A stretch of 64,000 bases of DNA from DATJKD01 sp963728295 (GCA_963728295.1 CAVSKB010000012.1:1-64000), one strand, 5' to 3'; positions 1 to 9,725 are shown, counted from the first letter of the stretch. The notes: a model not told the origin generated them from the letters alone. Program-made: numbers and translations.

Positions 1-6
1 GGGCGT

Positions 7-2004
7 TTGCAGCAGGCACTGATGCTCGGTGCCGTGGCTATCGTGTATTTCCTCGCCGGCAAGCTTGGACTGCACTTCGCTTTCCTGCACGCGAGTGCCT
101 CCGCGATCTGGCCCCCGACTGGAATTGCGCTGGCGGCTGTGCTGTTGTTCGGGCGTCGGATCTGGCCGGCCATTTTCGTTGGCGCCTTTTTAGTTAACGT
201 CACCACGTCGGGCTCGATCGTAAGTTCCCTTGGTATCGCTGTCGGCAATACGTTGGAGGCAACGGTCGGCGCATGGCTGGTGACGCGCTACGCCGGCGGT
301 GTGCGCGCCTTCGAGCGGCTGCAAGACTTCTTGCGATTCGTCTTGTTAGGCGGCCTGGTCGGCACCGCGGTCAGTGCGACGGTCGGCGTGATTTCGCTGA
401 TCACCAGCGGCGAGGCCGCATGGACGGCATTCGGCGCGATCTGGCTGACTTGGTGGTTCGGCGATGTGGCCGGTGCGCTGATCGTCACGCCGGTGCTGGT
501 GCTCTGGGCCCGCGGCAGTTTCGCAAGATGGCGAGCCCAGCCTTTCGAGGCGGTGCTGCTTCTAATCGCCGTCGTAGGGACCGGGGCGCTGGTTTTTGCG
601 CACACTGAACTGAGCCGCCATCCGTTACCTTTCCTGTGCATCCCACCGCTGATCTGGGCCGCATTCCGCTTCGGCCAGCGCGAAGTCGCTACCTCTGTCT
701 TGTTGATGTCCGCGATCGCCACGTGGGCCACCGTCAGCGGATTCGGTCCGTTCGCGACAGGCAACGACAACGCGTCGCTGCTACTGCTGCAGGCCTTCAT
801 GGTCACGATCGCCGTACTGACGATGTCGGTCGCGCAGCTCGTCTGGGAAAGGAAGGCGATCGAGGGCGAGCGATTGGCGCTACTGGAGAGTGAACACGCC
901 GCGCGTGCGGAGGCTGAACGGGCAAGTAATGCCAAGGACGAGTTTCTCGCAATGCTGAGCCACGAGTTGCGCAATCCGCTCGCCGCGATCGGGAACGCCG
1001 CCCAGGTGCTGTCGACGCCGGGCGTTTCGCATACCTATGTGGAGCGCGCGGCCAACATCGTCAACCGGCAGACGAGGCACCTGAGCCGGTTGATCGATGA
1101 CCTGCTCGACATTGCGCGGATCTCCAGTGGAAAAATCATGCTTGCGCGACGAGAAGGTAAACCTTGGCGACATCACCGAGAACTGCCTGATGCTGCTGCG
1201 CAGCGGCGGACAGCTGGATCAGCTACCAGGTCGATGTTGACATCAAGCCGGCCTGGGTCATGGGCGATTCATCGCGGTTGACGCAGGTCGTCGACAACCT
1301 TTTGACAAACGCAATCAAGTACACGCCACCTGGCGGGCAGATCGAAGTTCGAACCTGGAGCGATCGCGACGAAGTCATGCTGCGCATTCGGGACAGCGGT
1401 GTCGGCATCGCGCCCGAATTGCTGCCGCACGTGTTCGAGATGTTTACGCAGGGACCGCGCACGCTCGATCGCGCGCAGGGAGGACTCGGCCTGGGGCTAA
1501 CGCTCGCGCAACGATTGGTGCTGGCACATGGTGGGCGAGTCGTCGCCACCAGCCCGGGACCGTCACGAGGCAGCACTTTCACCGTCCACCTGCAGCGAGT
1601 CGATGCAAAGGAGGTGGCCACGACCGTCGACGATGCCTATGCCAGTGGTCTTGCGCCTTCGCGCCGGATCTTGATCATCGAGGATAACGACGACGCGCGC
1701 GAAGCTCTGCACCTGCATTTACAGATCGCCGGGCATGAAGTTCATGTGGCAGCGACCGGCCTCGAAGGAATCAGGATGGCCGCGGACCTGAAGCCCGAAA
1801 TCGTGCTGCTGGACATCGGGCTGCCAGGACTCGACGGCTATGAGGTGGCGGAGCAATTGCGCATGGCCAACGACGGTGTACGGCTGATTGCCATTACGCG
1901 GCTATGGCCAGTCCGAGGCCCGTGAACGCGCGCGCAAGTCGGGTATCGAGCAGTACCTCGTCAAGCCGATTGAAGCCTCTGAGTTGGAGCGTTTGCTGCT
2001 GTGA
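7..2004 (+). CDS. MASE1-containing hybrid sensor histidine kinase (frameshifted, possibly 5' partial)
   Basis: Membrane sensor kinase with its own receiver domain. Residues 1-280 are hydrophobic and match a MASE1 sensor (SAIWPPTGIALA near the start). A HisKA domain follows, with the phospho-accepting His in SHELRNPLAA (residue about 319). The HATPase domain has an N-box (VDNLLTNAIKYTPPGG) and G-boxes (DSGVGIAPE, GGLGLGLTLA). A receiver domain ends the protein (LIIEDNDD, phospho-Asp in LLDIGLPG, Lys in LVKPIE). Three frame changes, near 1142, 1222 and 1899, must be bridged to reach the stop at 2002-2004. Each resolves as one extra base and each restores conserved sequence. The frame is open to the left edge, so the TTG at 7 may not be the true start. 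The signal sensed is unknown. Confidence 0.8.
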
Positions 2005-2079
2005 GCATCGGTCGGCCTATCCACGTGCCTCGCATTCAAGAATCGTGCTCGTGAAGCGCGCGGAGGGTGTCGAGGCAGA

Positions 2080-2409
2080 TCACCCAAATTCGGCAATTGG
2101 CAGTTGCTCGAGCAAATCATCAGGGAGAGGGCGCCCTGCTCTGATGGTATCGATCATGGTCTCGGCTACGGCATCGCTGACTGCGAACCGGACGTAGCCT
2201 CCAGGGACCTTCCGGAACTCGCCATTCGGTGCCGACTCGCTGTACCACTTGGCCCACGGGAACGAGCCTCGCTCGCCGGGCACGAGCGCGGCAACGAACG
2301 TAAGTAAGCCGAGACCATTCGGCGCACGGAAGGCAATGTAGTCCGGACTGTTGACCATCTGCCGACTCCCGAAGTTTTCGCCGAGCATACGCGCGTTTTG
2401 TATCTGCAC
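2080..2409 (-). CDS. hypothetical protein
   Basis: Open frame of 109 codons downstream of the deacylase gene on the same strand. The composition looks like a real globular protein (SPDYIAFRAPNGLGLLTFVAAL, then PGGYVRFAVSDAVAETMIDTI), but I recognise no family. The start is uncertain: GTG at 2409, with internal ATGs about 8 and 18 residues later, and no convincing ribosome site. A frame error could have cut off its N-terminus, as happens in several neighbours. Confidence 0.4.
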   Translation of the reverse strand: MQIQNARMLGENFGSRQMVNSPDYIAFRAPNGLGLLTFVAALVPGERGSFPWAKWYSESAPNGEFRKVPGGYVRFAVSDAVAETMIDTIRAGRPLPDDLLEQLPIAEFG

Positions 2410-2492
2410 GAAAACAGTCGATATTGCCGTCGCCTAGCCGCGCAAGTTCGCGCAGATTCAGCGGCTGTAGCCGCGATTGTGGCCCGAACGCA

Positions 2493-3582
2493 TTATGGTG
2501 GCGGCAGCGCGGAGATGCGGCTAACCATCGCCAACGGCTGACCCTCGACCGCGGGCGGCGTGCCGACCACGTAATTGACGATGCCCGCGAAGGGCGCGCG
2601 CACGTCGCCAATCTTTGCGCCGAAGGGATCGTAAAGCTCGCCGAGCAGACCGCCTTCGGCAATCGCATAGCCATCGCGGACGGTCGCGCGGAACACGCCG
2701 GTAACCGGGCTGGGAATCACTTGGTAGTCCTTCAGCCACACCACGCTGGGGTTCGCCTCCGGCGTTCCCTCGAGCATCCCAAGGTGAAGCATCAAGTTGC
2801 GAATGCCGTGCTCCGCCAGCGCGATCGAGCGCTCGTCGTTCTGACCAAGTTGACCGGTCTCAGTGGTGATCGCCGGCACGCCGCGTGCCAGCGCGGTCTG
2901 ATCGACGAACTGCGTAGCCTCGCGCGGCGTGATTCGCGCCGCGTCGATCACGATGTGATCGAGACCGAAGGCCAGCGCCATTCCGCGGCTGGCCGCGTCG
3001 AGCCGCGCGTCGCCGGTGATCGGCATGTAGACATAGGGTCGCAGAGCCTCGTTGCCGTCGCCCGCGTGCAGGTCGACCAGGAAGTCGGCCTTCGCAATGA
3101 CCTGCGTCGTAATCTCGTACGCGATGCGCTCGCTCAGCGTACCGTCGGGCCGTCCGGGAAAAACGCGATTGAGATTCTTGCCGTCGGCGGGGCTGGTGTA
3201 GATCGTGCGGCCGTAAAACGACGGCGGATTGGCGATATGCACCAGGATCAGCGTGCCGCGCAGAGCGCGCGGATCGATCGACTGGCGCAATCGCTGCAGT
3301 GCGCTGATGCCCGGGTATTCATAGCCGTGAGTTCCGGCGACCAGCGCCAGCACCGGCCCATTGCCCGACGCCGCGCACGAGCGATACCGGGATCCGCGCG
3401 CCGTTGTCGCCCAACGCGGGGACCTCCAGGTAGCCGGAAACCGCCTCCCCGGCACTCGCGCGCAGCGGTCCAAGCTGCGCGAGGTCACGGGCATGCGCAC
3501 CGCAAGACATGGCCAAGAACGCCATCACAACGCGCGGGATCACACCCATGGGCAACTCCGATTGCGACGATGCGGGAATCAT
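2493..3582 (-). CDS. succinylglutamate desuccinylase/aspartoacylase-family zinc deacylase (frameshifted)
   Basis: M14-like zinc hydrolase of the AstE/AspA family, which removes acyl groups from amino acids or small amides. Zinc ligands are visible in THGYEYPG (HxxE) and DLHAGDG, and the catalytic Glu in TTETGQLG. The C-terminal third (SPVTGVFRATV, then GELYDPFGAKIGDVRAP) is the small beta domain usual in this family. The start at 3582 is chosen because AAGGAG lies 5 nt upstream. It gives a hydrophobic leader (VIPRVVMAFLAMSCGAHA), suggesting export. One frame change near 3370 links the leader to the catalytic part. It is transcribed away from the structured-RNA locus that begins about 90 bp beyond its start. 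The substrate cannot be told. Confidence 0.8.
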
Positions 3583-3636
3583 AAAGACTCCTTCAATTTC
3601 CAACTCATTTACACAACTTGCGCACAGCTTGTTCTC

Positions 3637-3664
3637 TAGACAAAACTTTCGCCCGGCGTAATGT
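3637..3664 (+). promoter_or_regulatory. putative sigma-70 promoter for the structured RNA
   Basis: TAGACA at 3637-3642 differs from TTGACA at one position. After a 16-bp spacer comes TAATGT at 3659-3664, a weak -10 match (3 of 6). It would start transcription near 3671, just before the first hairpin of the structured RNA. The prediction rests on sequence match and position only. Confidence 0.4.
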
Positions 3665-3670
3665 TGGCAT

Positions 3671-4113
3671 CCACGGTGCCGGAACTCGCAAGTCCGGAAA
3701 AACACCGGGCCCCAATTGGCTGGGGCGAGGGTCACGAGCCAAGGGTGACCAAGAGCGCACGGGAAACCCGCGCGCAGGTCCTCCCGAGAGGGAGGACAGG
3801 CGAAACGAGCGGATGAATAATCCGCGAGTGATGCGGGTGGAGAGTGCACTCGACCGTGGAGGCGCTGACGGAGCGTCTCGGCGGGGGACGCGGCCAGGCG
3901 TCTTGAAAGAAGCGAGCGGGGGCTGCAGCCCTCGGGCCGGTGATAGGCACGCATCGACGGTCGTCTCGTACGGCTGCGGAGCGAGCCGAAGGCCGAGCAG
4001 GAACGGGAGAGCGGCTCGGGCACCTCGACCCTTCGCGGGTCGACGGAGCCGGGGAGCGCAACCCGATCAAGCTGAAACGAGGGGATGAGACCGGCGGGTC
4101 TCATCCCCTCACT
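3671..4113 (+). ncRNA. candidate large structured non-coding RNA (unknown family)
   Basis: About 440 nt without a credible gene but dense in perfect hairpins. They are 3679-3697 (7 bp, loop CGCA), 3709-3726 (6 bp), 3730-3750 (6 bp), 3755-3775 (GC stem, AAA loop), 3778-3797 (8 bp, GNRA loop GAGA), 3809-3825 (6 bp), 3859-3879 (8 bp with one G-U), 3887-3902 (5 bp), 4025-4043 (7 bp) and 4079-4110 (14 bp). Purine-rich linkers (GCGAAACGAG, TTGAAAGAAG) separate them. The GAGA loop and GGGAAACCC turn favour the + strand. It lacks the RNase P core (GAGGAAAGTCC), tmRNA ends and a group II domain V, and no IscB, reverse transcriptase or maturase lies nearby. It sits between a divergent deacylase gene and a secreted-protein gene. 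The family and function are unknown. Confidence 0.6.
4079..4110 (+). terminator. 14-bp terminal hairpin of the structured RNA (terminator-like)
   Basis: GAGGGGATGAGACC and GGTCTCATCCCCTC pair perfectly around a GGCG loop. ACTTATTTGT follows, which has only a short broken T-run. It would work as a weak intrinsic terminator, or as the closing 3' stem of the RNA. The next gene starts 164 bp further on. Confidence 0.5.
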
Positions 4114-4273
4114 TATTTGTGCGGTGTGGGCCGAGTGATCCGCTGCCGGTGGGGCGACCCCCGAGTGTTGACGGGGCTTCCCCCCGTTGCGTCGCGATCG
4201 GCCTTGCTCCCGTGCTGGTAGGATTCGATGTGCTGCGTAAATGAGCAATCGTTCTGACGGCGAGGGCGAGGCT

Positions 4274-5389
4274 ATGATCCGGCTGTTCGCATCGGCGGCG
4301 ATGGCCGCCCTGACCCTTCCTTTGACTGCCGTCGCGCAGACGACGCCCGGCCAGATCAACGATCCCAGCACCTACCAAGGCAGCATGGCCAATCAGGCCC
4401 AGGAGCAGGCGTCCGCCGCCGCCCAGGAGGCCGCCAATCAGCAGATGCAGCAAAGCCTCGACCAGAACTACGCCGCCTACGCGCCGCAGGGTGGCGGAGG
4501 TGCGCTTGGCGGCGGCGGGGCCCCGCCGGTCAAGCAGCTGCCGCTGCTCCCGGTTTCCAAGAATCCGCTGATCGGCACGTGGCAGATGGGCGCGACCAAG
4601 CCGGTTGATCTCAACGGTATGGAGGTCCTCCCAGAGACCCAATCGATCCTCGACGGGGCCTTCGGCGGTGGCTGCGAGTCGATCTTCGGCAAGGGCCGCA
4701 TCGCCTTCACGCCGAGCCAGCTGAACTGGGTCGCGCCCGATGGTCACGAGGAAATCCTCAATCGCGTCGAGTATCGCGGCGACAGGGGTAACGTCGTCGT
4801 CATCCCGCTCGATTCCGACCTGCCGCTGGTCTTCGGCCTGACCAACAACGACCACGCCGTCGTCGCCTTCCTGGGCTGCACGCTGAGCCGGGTGACTCTC
4901 GCCAACGCGCCCGTCGCATCCGGGCCGGCCATAGGGTCTGCGCCCGCGATCGCCGCCAATGGCCCGCCCCCATCCGGCCCGCCGAACGCGACGTTGAGCT
5001 TCAACACCGGGATTTCGAGTCCAGGCTACCTGACGCCGTTTACCTCGACCCAGGTCTATGTGGTCACCGAGAACCCCGACGCGGCCCTGGCCAAGGCCGG
5101 CTTTAGCGGTGCGGACCCGATCGACGCATGGCTGCACGCCTGCGCGCAGAGCCAGCCCACCTGCAGCGCCGGGATGAAGGCGATGACCGCCAGCTCCGTG
5201 GGTCTCCTGACCATGGACTCCGCGGGCAGGGCGCAGACTCCAAGCCTGCCGTCAGGTCAGTATTTCATCCTCGGTTTCGCCCCCTACAACGGCAAGCCGC
5301 TGGTCTGGCACCGGCCCTATTTCCTGCGCCCGGGCGCAAATTCGGTTGTGCTGGATCAGACGAACGCCACCGCCCGCTCGGACCCATAA
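4274..5389 (+). CDS. secreted hypothetical protein with Gln/Ala-rich N-terminal segment
   Basis: A 371-aa exported protein of no recognised family. The start at 4274 is chosen because GAGG lies a few bases upstream and it gives a clean signal peptide (MIRLFASAAMAALTLPLTAVAQ). Residues about 25-70 are rich in Gln, Ala and Asn and probably helical. A Gly-rich linker (QGGGGALGGGGAPP) follows. The middle (NPLIGTWQMG, CESIFGKGRIAFTP, EEILNRVEYR) resembles a small lipocalin-like beta domain. The C-terminal 120 residues look like a second beta domain. Two or three Cys could form disulfides in the periplasm. It ends 16 bp before the next gene and may share a transcript with it. Confidence 0.7.
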   Translation: MIRLFASAAMAALTLPLTAVAQTTPGQINDPSTYQGSMANQAQEQASAAAQEAANQQMQQSLDQNYAAYAPQGGGGALGGGGAPPVKQLPLLPVSKNPLIGTWQMGATKPVDLNGMEVLPETQSILDGAFGGGCESIFGKGRIAFTPSQLNWVAPDGHEEILNRVEYRGDRGNVVVIPLDSDLPLVFGLTNNDHAVVAFLGCTLSRVTLANAPVASGPAIGSAPAIAANGPPPSGPPNATLSFNTGISSPGYLTPFTSTQVYVVTENPDAALAKAGFSGADPIDAWLHACAQSQPTCSAGMKAMTASSVGLLTMDSAGRAQTPSLPSGQYFILGFAPYNGKPLVWHRPYFLRPGANSVVLDQTNATARSDP

Positions 5390-5405
5390 CGGTCCTGCGA
5401 AGAAA

Positions 5406-6920
5406 ATGCACGTCGTCATCGTGGGTGCCGGCATCAACGGCCTGGTGGCAGCGAACTATCTGCGGCGGTCCGGTTGCCGGGTCACGATGATCGAGCGCGC
5501 CGCGCGAGTCGGCGGTGCATGCGTGCCGGCCACCGCGGAGATCGACGGCGTGCGGCAGGACTACGCGCACGGCGCCTCGGTGCTGGGCCTGATGCAGGAC
5601 TTCGTGTTCGAGGAGACCGGGCTCGCTGCGCGCCTCCAGACCTTTGCGCCAACGCACCCCAAGCTGATCCATTTTCCCGGCCACGACGAGCCGATATGGA
5701 TCTGGCGCGACCCCGAGCGCCTCGACCGGGAATTCGAAGGGAAGTTCGGCGAGCGTGGTGACGCCGTCGCCTTCCGCGCCGACGAGGGAAGAGTCGTCGA
5801 CTTCCTGCAGCGGGGCTATCGGGAGGCACGTCCTCCCACGGTGGCCGACGCCGAGGCCGTGCTGGGAGCACAACTGACACGCCGCTGGATCACCGGTAGC
5901 GCGCGCGATCTTCTGGAGCACTACTTCACGTCGGAAGCCGCGCGCGTCTACATGGCGATGACGGTAACCGAAAGCGGGCCGGTCGCGCTGTCGGAGCCCT
6001 ATTCGGCGTTCATCGTCCCCATGATGGACTCGGGTTCAGTGTTCGGGAGCTACTACGGATTCGTGCGCGACGGCATCTGGCAGATTCCCATTGAGCTCGA
6101 CCGCACCAATCGGGAGCTGGGCGTGGATGTCCACCTCCATTGCCCGGTGAGGGAAATCGACACTCGAGCACGGCAAGTGTCTTTCGAGGAGAACGGCAAG
6201 GTCACCCGCATCGGCTACGACCACCTGGTGATGGCGACCGATACGGTGACCGCCGCACGCCTGGCCGGCACGCCGGAGCTGGCTCGCCGCACGGGAGAGC
6301 AGCGCCTCCTGGGCAGCGCAGGCAAATTGACGATGATGTTTCGCCAGCCGGTTCGTTGGAAGCATGGCTCGGCGCAGCCCGACTCGGACACCGCATTCAG
6401 ATTCCTGTTCTCAGAGACTTCTCTTTCCGGCTTCGAAGCAGCGGCGGCGGATGTGACGCAGGGCACGATCTATCATCCGGGCTACGCGCAGATCTATTGC
6501 GAAGGTGCAGCCATGCGCCAGATGGGGCTGCGTGAGCCGTTCGATCGGCTCTCCGTGTTCTTCAATTTCCTTGCACTGGATCGTCCGGGTGCCGAGTGGC
6601 CGCAGGTGGAAGCGCAGGTCCGGCAGGCGGTCCTGAATCTGATCTCCAACCCGCAGGACTGCGCCTGGACCCGGCTGCTGACACCGAGAGATCTCCAGGA
6701 AACCTTCCTGTTCCCAGGGGGGAACCTGGACCACACGATGCTGGTCGCAGGTCAGACCTATTTCGATCGGGGCTACTCCTCCGATCCGGAAACGAAGTTC
6801 TATCGCCTGGGCGGAGAGGATCGCGTGCATGTCTGTGGCGCCGGCACGTATCCCTGCGGCTCGGTGGCTGGCACGCCCGGATACATGTGTGCAACGCAAT
6901 TGCTTCGCACCTCCATGTGA
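5406..6920 (+). CDS. NAD(P)/FAD-dependent oxidoreductase, phytoene-desaturase-like
   Basis: A 504-aa flavoprotein of the amine oxidase/phytoene desaturase superfamily. The N-terminal dinucleotide-binding fold is clear (VVIVGAGINGLVAANYL, then ERAARVGGAC), and a C-terminal FAD motif lies near HVCGAGTYPCGSVAGTPGY. The substrate domain between them matches carotenoid or retinol oxidoreductase relatives in length. No carotenoid synthesis genes lie nearby, so the substrate is open. The ATG at 5406 starts exactly at the FAD-binding strand, as is usual here. The ribosome site is weak (GAAGAA). Confidence 0.8.
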   Translation: MHVVIVGAGINGLVAANYLRRSGCRVTMIERAARVGGACVPATAEIDGVRQDYAHGASVLGLMQDFVFEETGLAARLQTFAPTHPKLIHFPGHDEPIWIWRDPERLDREFEGKFGERGDAVAFRADEGRVVDFLQRGYREARPPTVADAEAVLGAQLTRRWITGSARDLLEHYFTSEAARVYMAMTVTESGPVALSEPYSAFIVPMMDSGSVFGSYYGFVRDGIWQIPIELDRTNRELGVDVHLHCPVREIDTRARQVSFEENGKVTRIGYDHLVMATDTVTAARLAGTPELARRTGEQRLLGSAGKLTMMFRQPVRWKHGSAQPDSDTAFRFLFSETSLSGFEAAAADVTQGTIYHPGYAQIYCEGAAMRQMGLREPFDRLSVFFNFLALDRPGAEWPQVEAQVRQAVLNLISNPQDCAWTRLLTPRDLQETFLFPGGNLDHTMLVAGQTYFDRGYSSDPETKFYRLGGEDRVHVCGAGTYPCGSVAGTPGYMCATQLLRTSM

Positions 6921-6990
6921 CTACTCTGCCTTTGTTGGCAGTGCGAGCGTCCAAGGGGAGCTGGTGTTGCCGTGGACCGGGAGGAGACAA

Positions 6991-8634
6991 ATGATTGGAC
7001 GTCTTGCGCTTCTCGTATTGTCGGCGGTCGGTCTCCAAGCAGGCCTGGCCGCGCAGGCCAGGGCCGATCACACGCACGCGCAACACGTCGAGCAGCTTGG
7101 TTCGGTCCAGTTTGCGAACTCATGTCGCGCCGAGGCACAGGAGGACTTCCTGCGCGGCCTCGCATTTCTGCACTCATTCGGCTACGAGGAGGCGCGCCGT
7201 TCGTTCCTGGCGGCGGCAGCGGCCGACCCGCGCTGCGCGATCGCGCAGTGGGGTATCGCCATGACCTACTACCACCCGATCTGGGCGCCGCCCACGCCCG
7301 ATGAGCTCGCCGCAGGCGCCGACGCGGCAGCCATGGCCGCGGCCATTCCTCCCGGGACCGAGCGCGAGCGCGCTTACGTCGACGCGATTGGTGCCTTCTA
7401 CCGCGACGCGGGCAAGCTCGACCACAAATCCCGCGCGCTTGCCTATGAGCAGTCGATGGCCAGGGTCGCGGCGCGCTTCCCCGAGGATCACGAGGCGGCG
7501 ATCTTCCACGCGCTCGCGATCCTCGGGAACTCGCCGATCACCGACAAGACCTTTGCTGGCCAGAAGCGGGCGGCGGCGATCCTCAATGGCCTGCTGCCGC
7601 TCGAACCGGAGCACCCCGGGATCACGCATTACCTGATTCACGCCTACGACTACCCGCAGCTTGCGGAGCTCGCGCTCGACGGCGCGCGTGCCTACGCGAA
7701 GATCGCACCCGATTCGCCCCACGCTCTGCACATGCCATCTCACATCTTCACGCGGCTCGGCATGTGGGACGAGTCCATCGCCTCGAACCTCGAATCGGCG
7801 CGTGTCGCACGCGAGCTGGTGGGGAGGCACCATCCGGGCGCCGAGAGCTTCGATGCCCTGCATGCGCTCGACTATCTGGAGTACGCATATCTTCAGACGG
7901 CGCAGGACGAAAAGGCGCGCGCGGTGGTCGGTGAGATCGCGCGGGTCGACAAACTCGACGAGCCCAACTTCGCCGCGGCCTACGCCCTCGCCGCGGTGCC
8001 GGCGCGATGGGCGCTCGAGCGCCGCGACTGGGCGGCGGCCAAGGCGCTTACGGTCACGCCGCGGAGCTTCCCGTGGGCGAAGGTGCCCTACGCCGAGGCG
8101 ATCACGCACTTCGCGCGCGCAGTGGGCGCGGCCCGCCTGAAGGATGCCGCGACCGCGCGGTCAGCCCTCGCACGGCTGGAGAAGATCAAGGCCGTTCTGG
8201 CGCAGAGCCCGGCGGGCCCCTACGACTGGGTGTCACAGATCGAGGTACAGCGGCTGGCCGCTGTCGGCTGGCTCGCGCGCGCGGAGGGGGCAGACCAGGA
8301 GGCCCTGCGCAACCTGCGTGCTGCGGCGGACCTCGAGGATGCCAGGGACAAGCACCCGGTGACGCCGGGCTCGGTGCTACCGGCACGTGAGCAGCTCGCC
8401 GATCTGCTGGCGGAGCTGGGACGGGCGAAGGAGGCCCTCGCGGAGTACGAGGCGACGCTCGAGGTAACGCCGCGCCGCTTCCGCAGCCTCGCCGGTGCCG
8501 CCGCCGCGGCGCGGGCCGCAGGCGACGCACCGAAGGCGGAGAAATACGCCGGAGAGCTACTTCAGCTTGCCTCGCACGGCGACGGCTTGCGGCCGGAGCT
8601 CGCGGCCGCAAAATCGCGGATGGCCGCGAAGTAG
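6991..8634 (+). CDS. secreted tetratricopeptide-repeat protein
   Basis: A 547-aa exported helical-repeat protein. GGAGGAGA upstream and a signal peptide (LALLVLSAVGLQAGLAAQARA) fix the start at 6991. Repeats of about 34 residues run through the whole chain (FLRGLAFLHSFGYEEARRSF, then RAYAKIAPDSPHALHMPSHIF, then LADLLAELGRAKEALAEYEA). The His-rich helices around ITHYLIHAYDYP are typical of a widespread family of periplasmic TPR proteins without assigned function. It probably acts as a scaffold in the periplasm. It follows the oxidoreductase by 70 bp in the same direction. Confidence 0.8.
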   Translation: MIGRLALLVLSAVGLQAGLAAQARADHTHAQHVEQLGSVQFANSCRAEAQEDFLRGLAFLHSFGYEEARRSFLAAAAADPRCAIAQWGIAMTYYHPIWAPPTPDELAAGADAAAMAAAIPPGTERERAYVDAIGAFYRDAGKLDHKSRALAYEQSMARVAARFPEDHEAAIFHALAILGNSPITDKTFAGQKRAAAILNGLLPLEPEHPGITHYLIHAYDYPQLAELALDGARAYAKIAPDSPHALHMPSHIFTRLGMWDESIASNLESARVARELVGRHHPGAESFDALHALDYLEYAYLQTAQDEKARAVVGEIARVDKLDEPNFAAAYALAAVPARWALERRDWAAAKALTVTPRSFPWAKVPYAEAITHFARAVGAARLKDAATARSALARLEKIKAVLAQSPAGPYDWVSQIEVQRLAAVGWLARAEGADQEALRNLRAAADLEDARDKHPVTPGSVLPAREQLADLLAELGRAKEALAEYEATLEVTPRRFRSLAGAAAAARAAGDAPKAEKYAGELLQLASHGDGLRPELAAAKSRMAAK

Positions 8635-8687
8635 CGTGGCCGAGTTGGCCGCCGACAATCGTCGGGAAAAAAATTCCTATCCTTCTC

Positions 8688-9725
8688 CTAGCGCGTTCGT
8701 GCTTCCACGACTGACAGCATCGATTCTGTCGGCACAACCGTCGTCAGCGTGAAGCCGGCGCGATCGAACAGCGCGCCGAACTCCTCCGCGGTGCGTTCGC
8801 GGCCGCCCGGAAACAGCATCATCTCCAGGTCGAGAAGCTTGGCAAAATCGGGCGCGTTGCCGGCGGCGAGCACAGCTTCGAGCAGGATCACGCGCCCCTG
8901 AGGCTTGCCGTCGAGCGCCTTGCGGGTGTTCGAGAGGATAGCCACTGCACGCTCATCGTCCCAGTCGTGGATGATGTGCTTCATGATGTAGGCGTCGCCC
9001 CCGGCTGGCACCGCCTTGAAAAAGTCGCCGGGCTCGGCTCGAACGCGGCTCTGCACGCCCGAGACGGCGAGCAGTGGGCCGCTCCCGGCGATCACGTGCT
9101 CGAGATCGAAGAGAACTCCGCGCATCTGCGGATACTCTCGCAGAACCGACGTAAGCACGTGTCCGTGACCGCCGGCCACATCGACGAGAGTACCGATGCC
9201 GCTGAAGTCGTACGCCTTGAGGACGGCCGGCATCACGTTGGCGCTGAAGGCGGTCATCGCGTTGTTGAAGCTGGTCGACCATAGCGGCGTCTTCGCCAGG
9301 TACTCGAAGAGCGGCATGCCGACCACCTTTTCGGCAGCCGGCTGTCCGGTCTGCACGGAGTGCAGGGCCTCGGCGTAGGTCTCGAAATGTAGCGGATCGG
9401 TGATGAACTCGATGCCGTCACCGAGCGACCCGGGCCCCTTGCGCAGCAGCTCGGCTGCCGGGGTCAGTGCAAACGTGCGGGGCGAGGACTCCGCAAAAAT
9501 GCCCAAACTGCCAAGCGCTCTCAGTACGCGATAAAGGCCGTCGGTCTGGACTCCGGCCTCGCGCGCCAGATCAGCGACCGGGCGCGGGCCGTTCGACAGA
9601 CGCGCGGCGATATCGAGGCGCATGGCCACCTGCAGTGCCGCAGAAGCCATGTAACCCGAGGCGACCTGGAACACGAGTTTGCCGGGAGAGACTTCCGGCG
9701 GTGCCGTCGATGTCGATTGAGTCAT
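8688..9725 (-). CDS. SAM-dependent O-methyltransferase (family 2, hydroxyneurosporene-OMT-like)
   Basis: A 345-aa methyltransferase of the O-methyltransferase family 2. The first 100 residues form a winged-helix dimerisation domain (RPVADLAREAGVQTDGLYRVL, less its last residue, is the helix-turn-helix-like part). The SAM-binding loop is LVDVAGGHGHV. The acidic turn (LFDLEHVI) and the general-base region (MKHIIHDWDDE) are in their usual places. Members methylate phenolic or hydroxylated small molecules, including antibiotics and carotenoids. It converges on the TPR gene and is separated by 89 bp from the convergent-oriented neighbour further right. The substrate is unknown. Confidence 0.85.
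   Translation of the reverse strand: MTQSTSTAPPEVSPGKLVFQVASGYMASAALQVAMRLDIAARLSNGPRPVADLAREAGVQTDGLYRVLRALGSLGIFAESSPRTFALTPAAELLRKGPGSLGDGIEFITDPLHFETYAEALHSVQTGQPAAEKVVGMPLFEYLAKTPLWSTSFNNAMTAFSANVMPAVLKAYDFSGIGTLVDVAGGHGHVLTSVLREYPQMRGVLFDLEHVIAGSGPLLAVSGVQSRVRAEPGDFFKAVPAGGDAYIMKHIIHDWDDERAVAILSNTRKALDGKPQGRVILLEAVLAAGNAPDFAKLLDLEMMLFPGGRERTAEEFGALFDRAGFTLTTVVPTESMLSVVEARTR

Noticed and set aside
1141..1900. Programmed frameshifting in the hybrid kinase
   Set aside because: There are three shifts of the same kind in one gene, none at a slippery heptamer, and similar shifts occur in unrelated genes across the window.
2424..3584. A 386-codon + strand open frame over the deacylase
   Set aside because: The - strand encodes HxxE and DLHAGDG zinc motifs with a good ribosome site. 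The + strand frame has no domain and an unnatural Arg/Ala/His composition.
3671..4113. Identification of the structured RNA as RNase P, a group II intron or an IscB guide RNA
   Set aside because: The RNase P core GAGGAAAGTCC is absent, no domain V hairpin with its AGC/GTTC pairing is present, and no IscB/IsrB, reverse transcriptase or maturase lies nearby. The resemblance is limited to short common words such as TTGAAAGA.
3618..4221. Overlapping open frames of about 90-155 codons on both strands in the RNA locus
   Set aside because: They have Arg/Gly-rich, low-complexity products, no ribosome sites and no family, while the DNA is full of perfect inverted repeats better explained by RNA structure.
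8645..8670. Hairpin CCGAC-AATC-GTCGG followed by an A-run as a terminator
   Set aside because: The A-run is on the wrong side for the + strand gene and, read on the - strand, the T-run comes before the stem. No terminator is supported.
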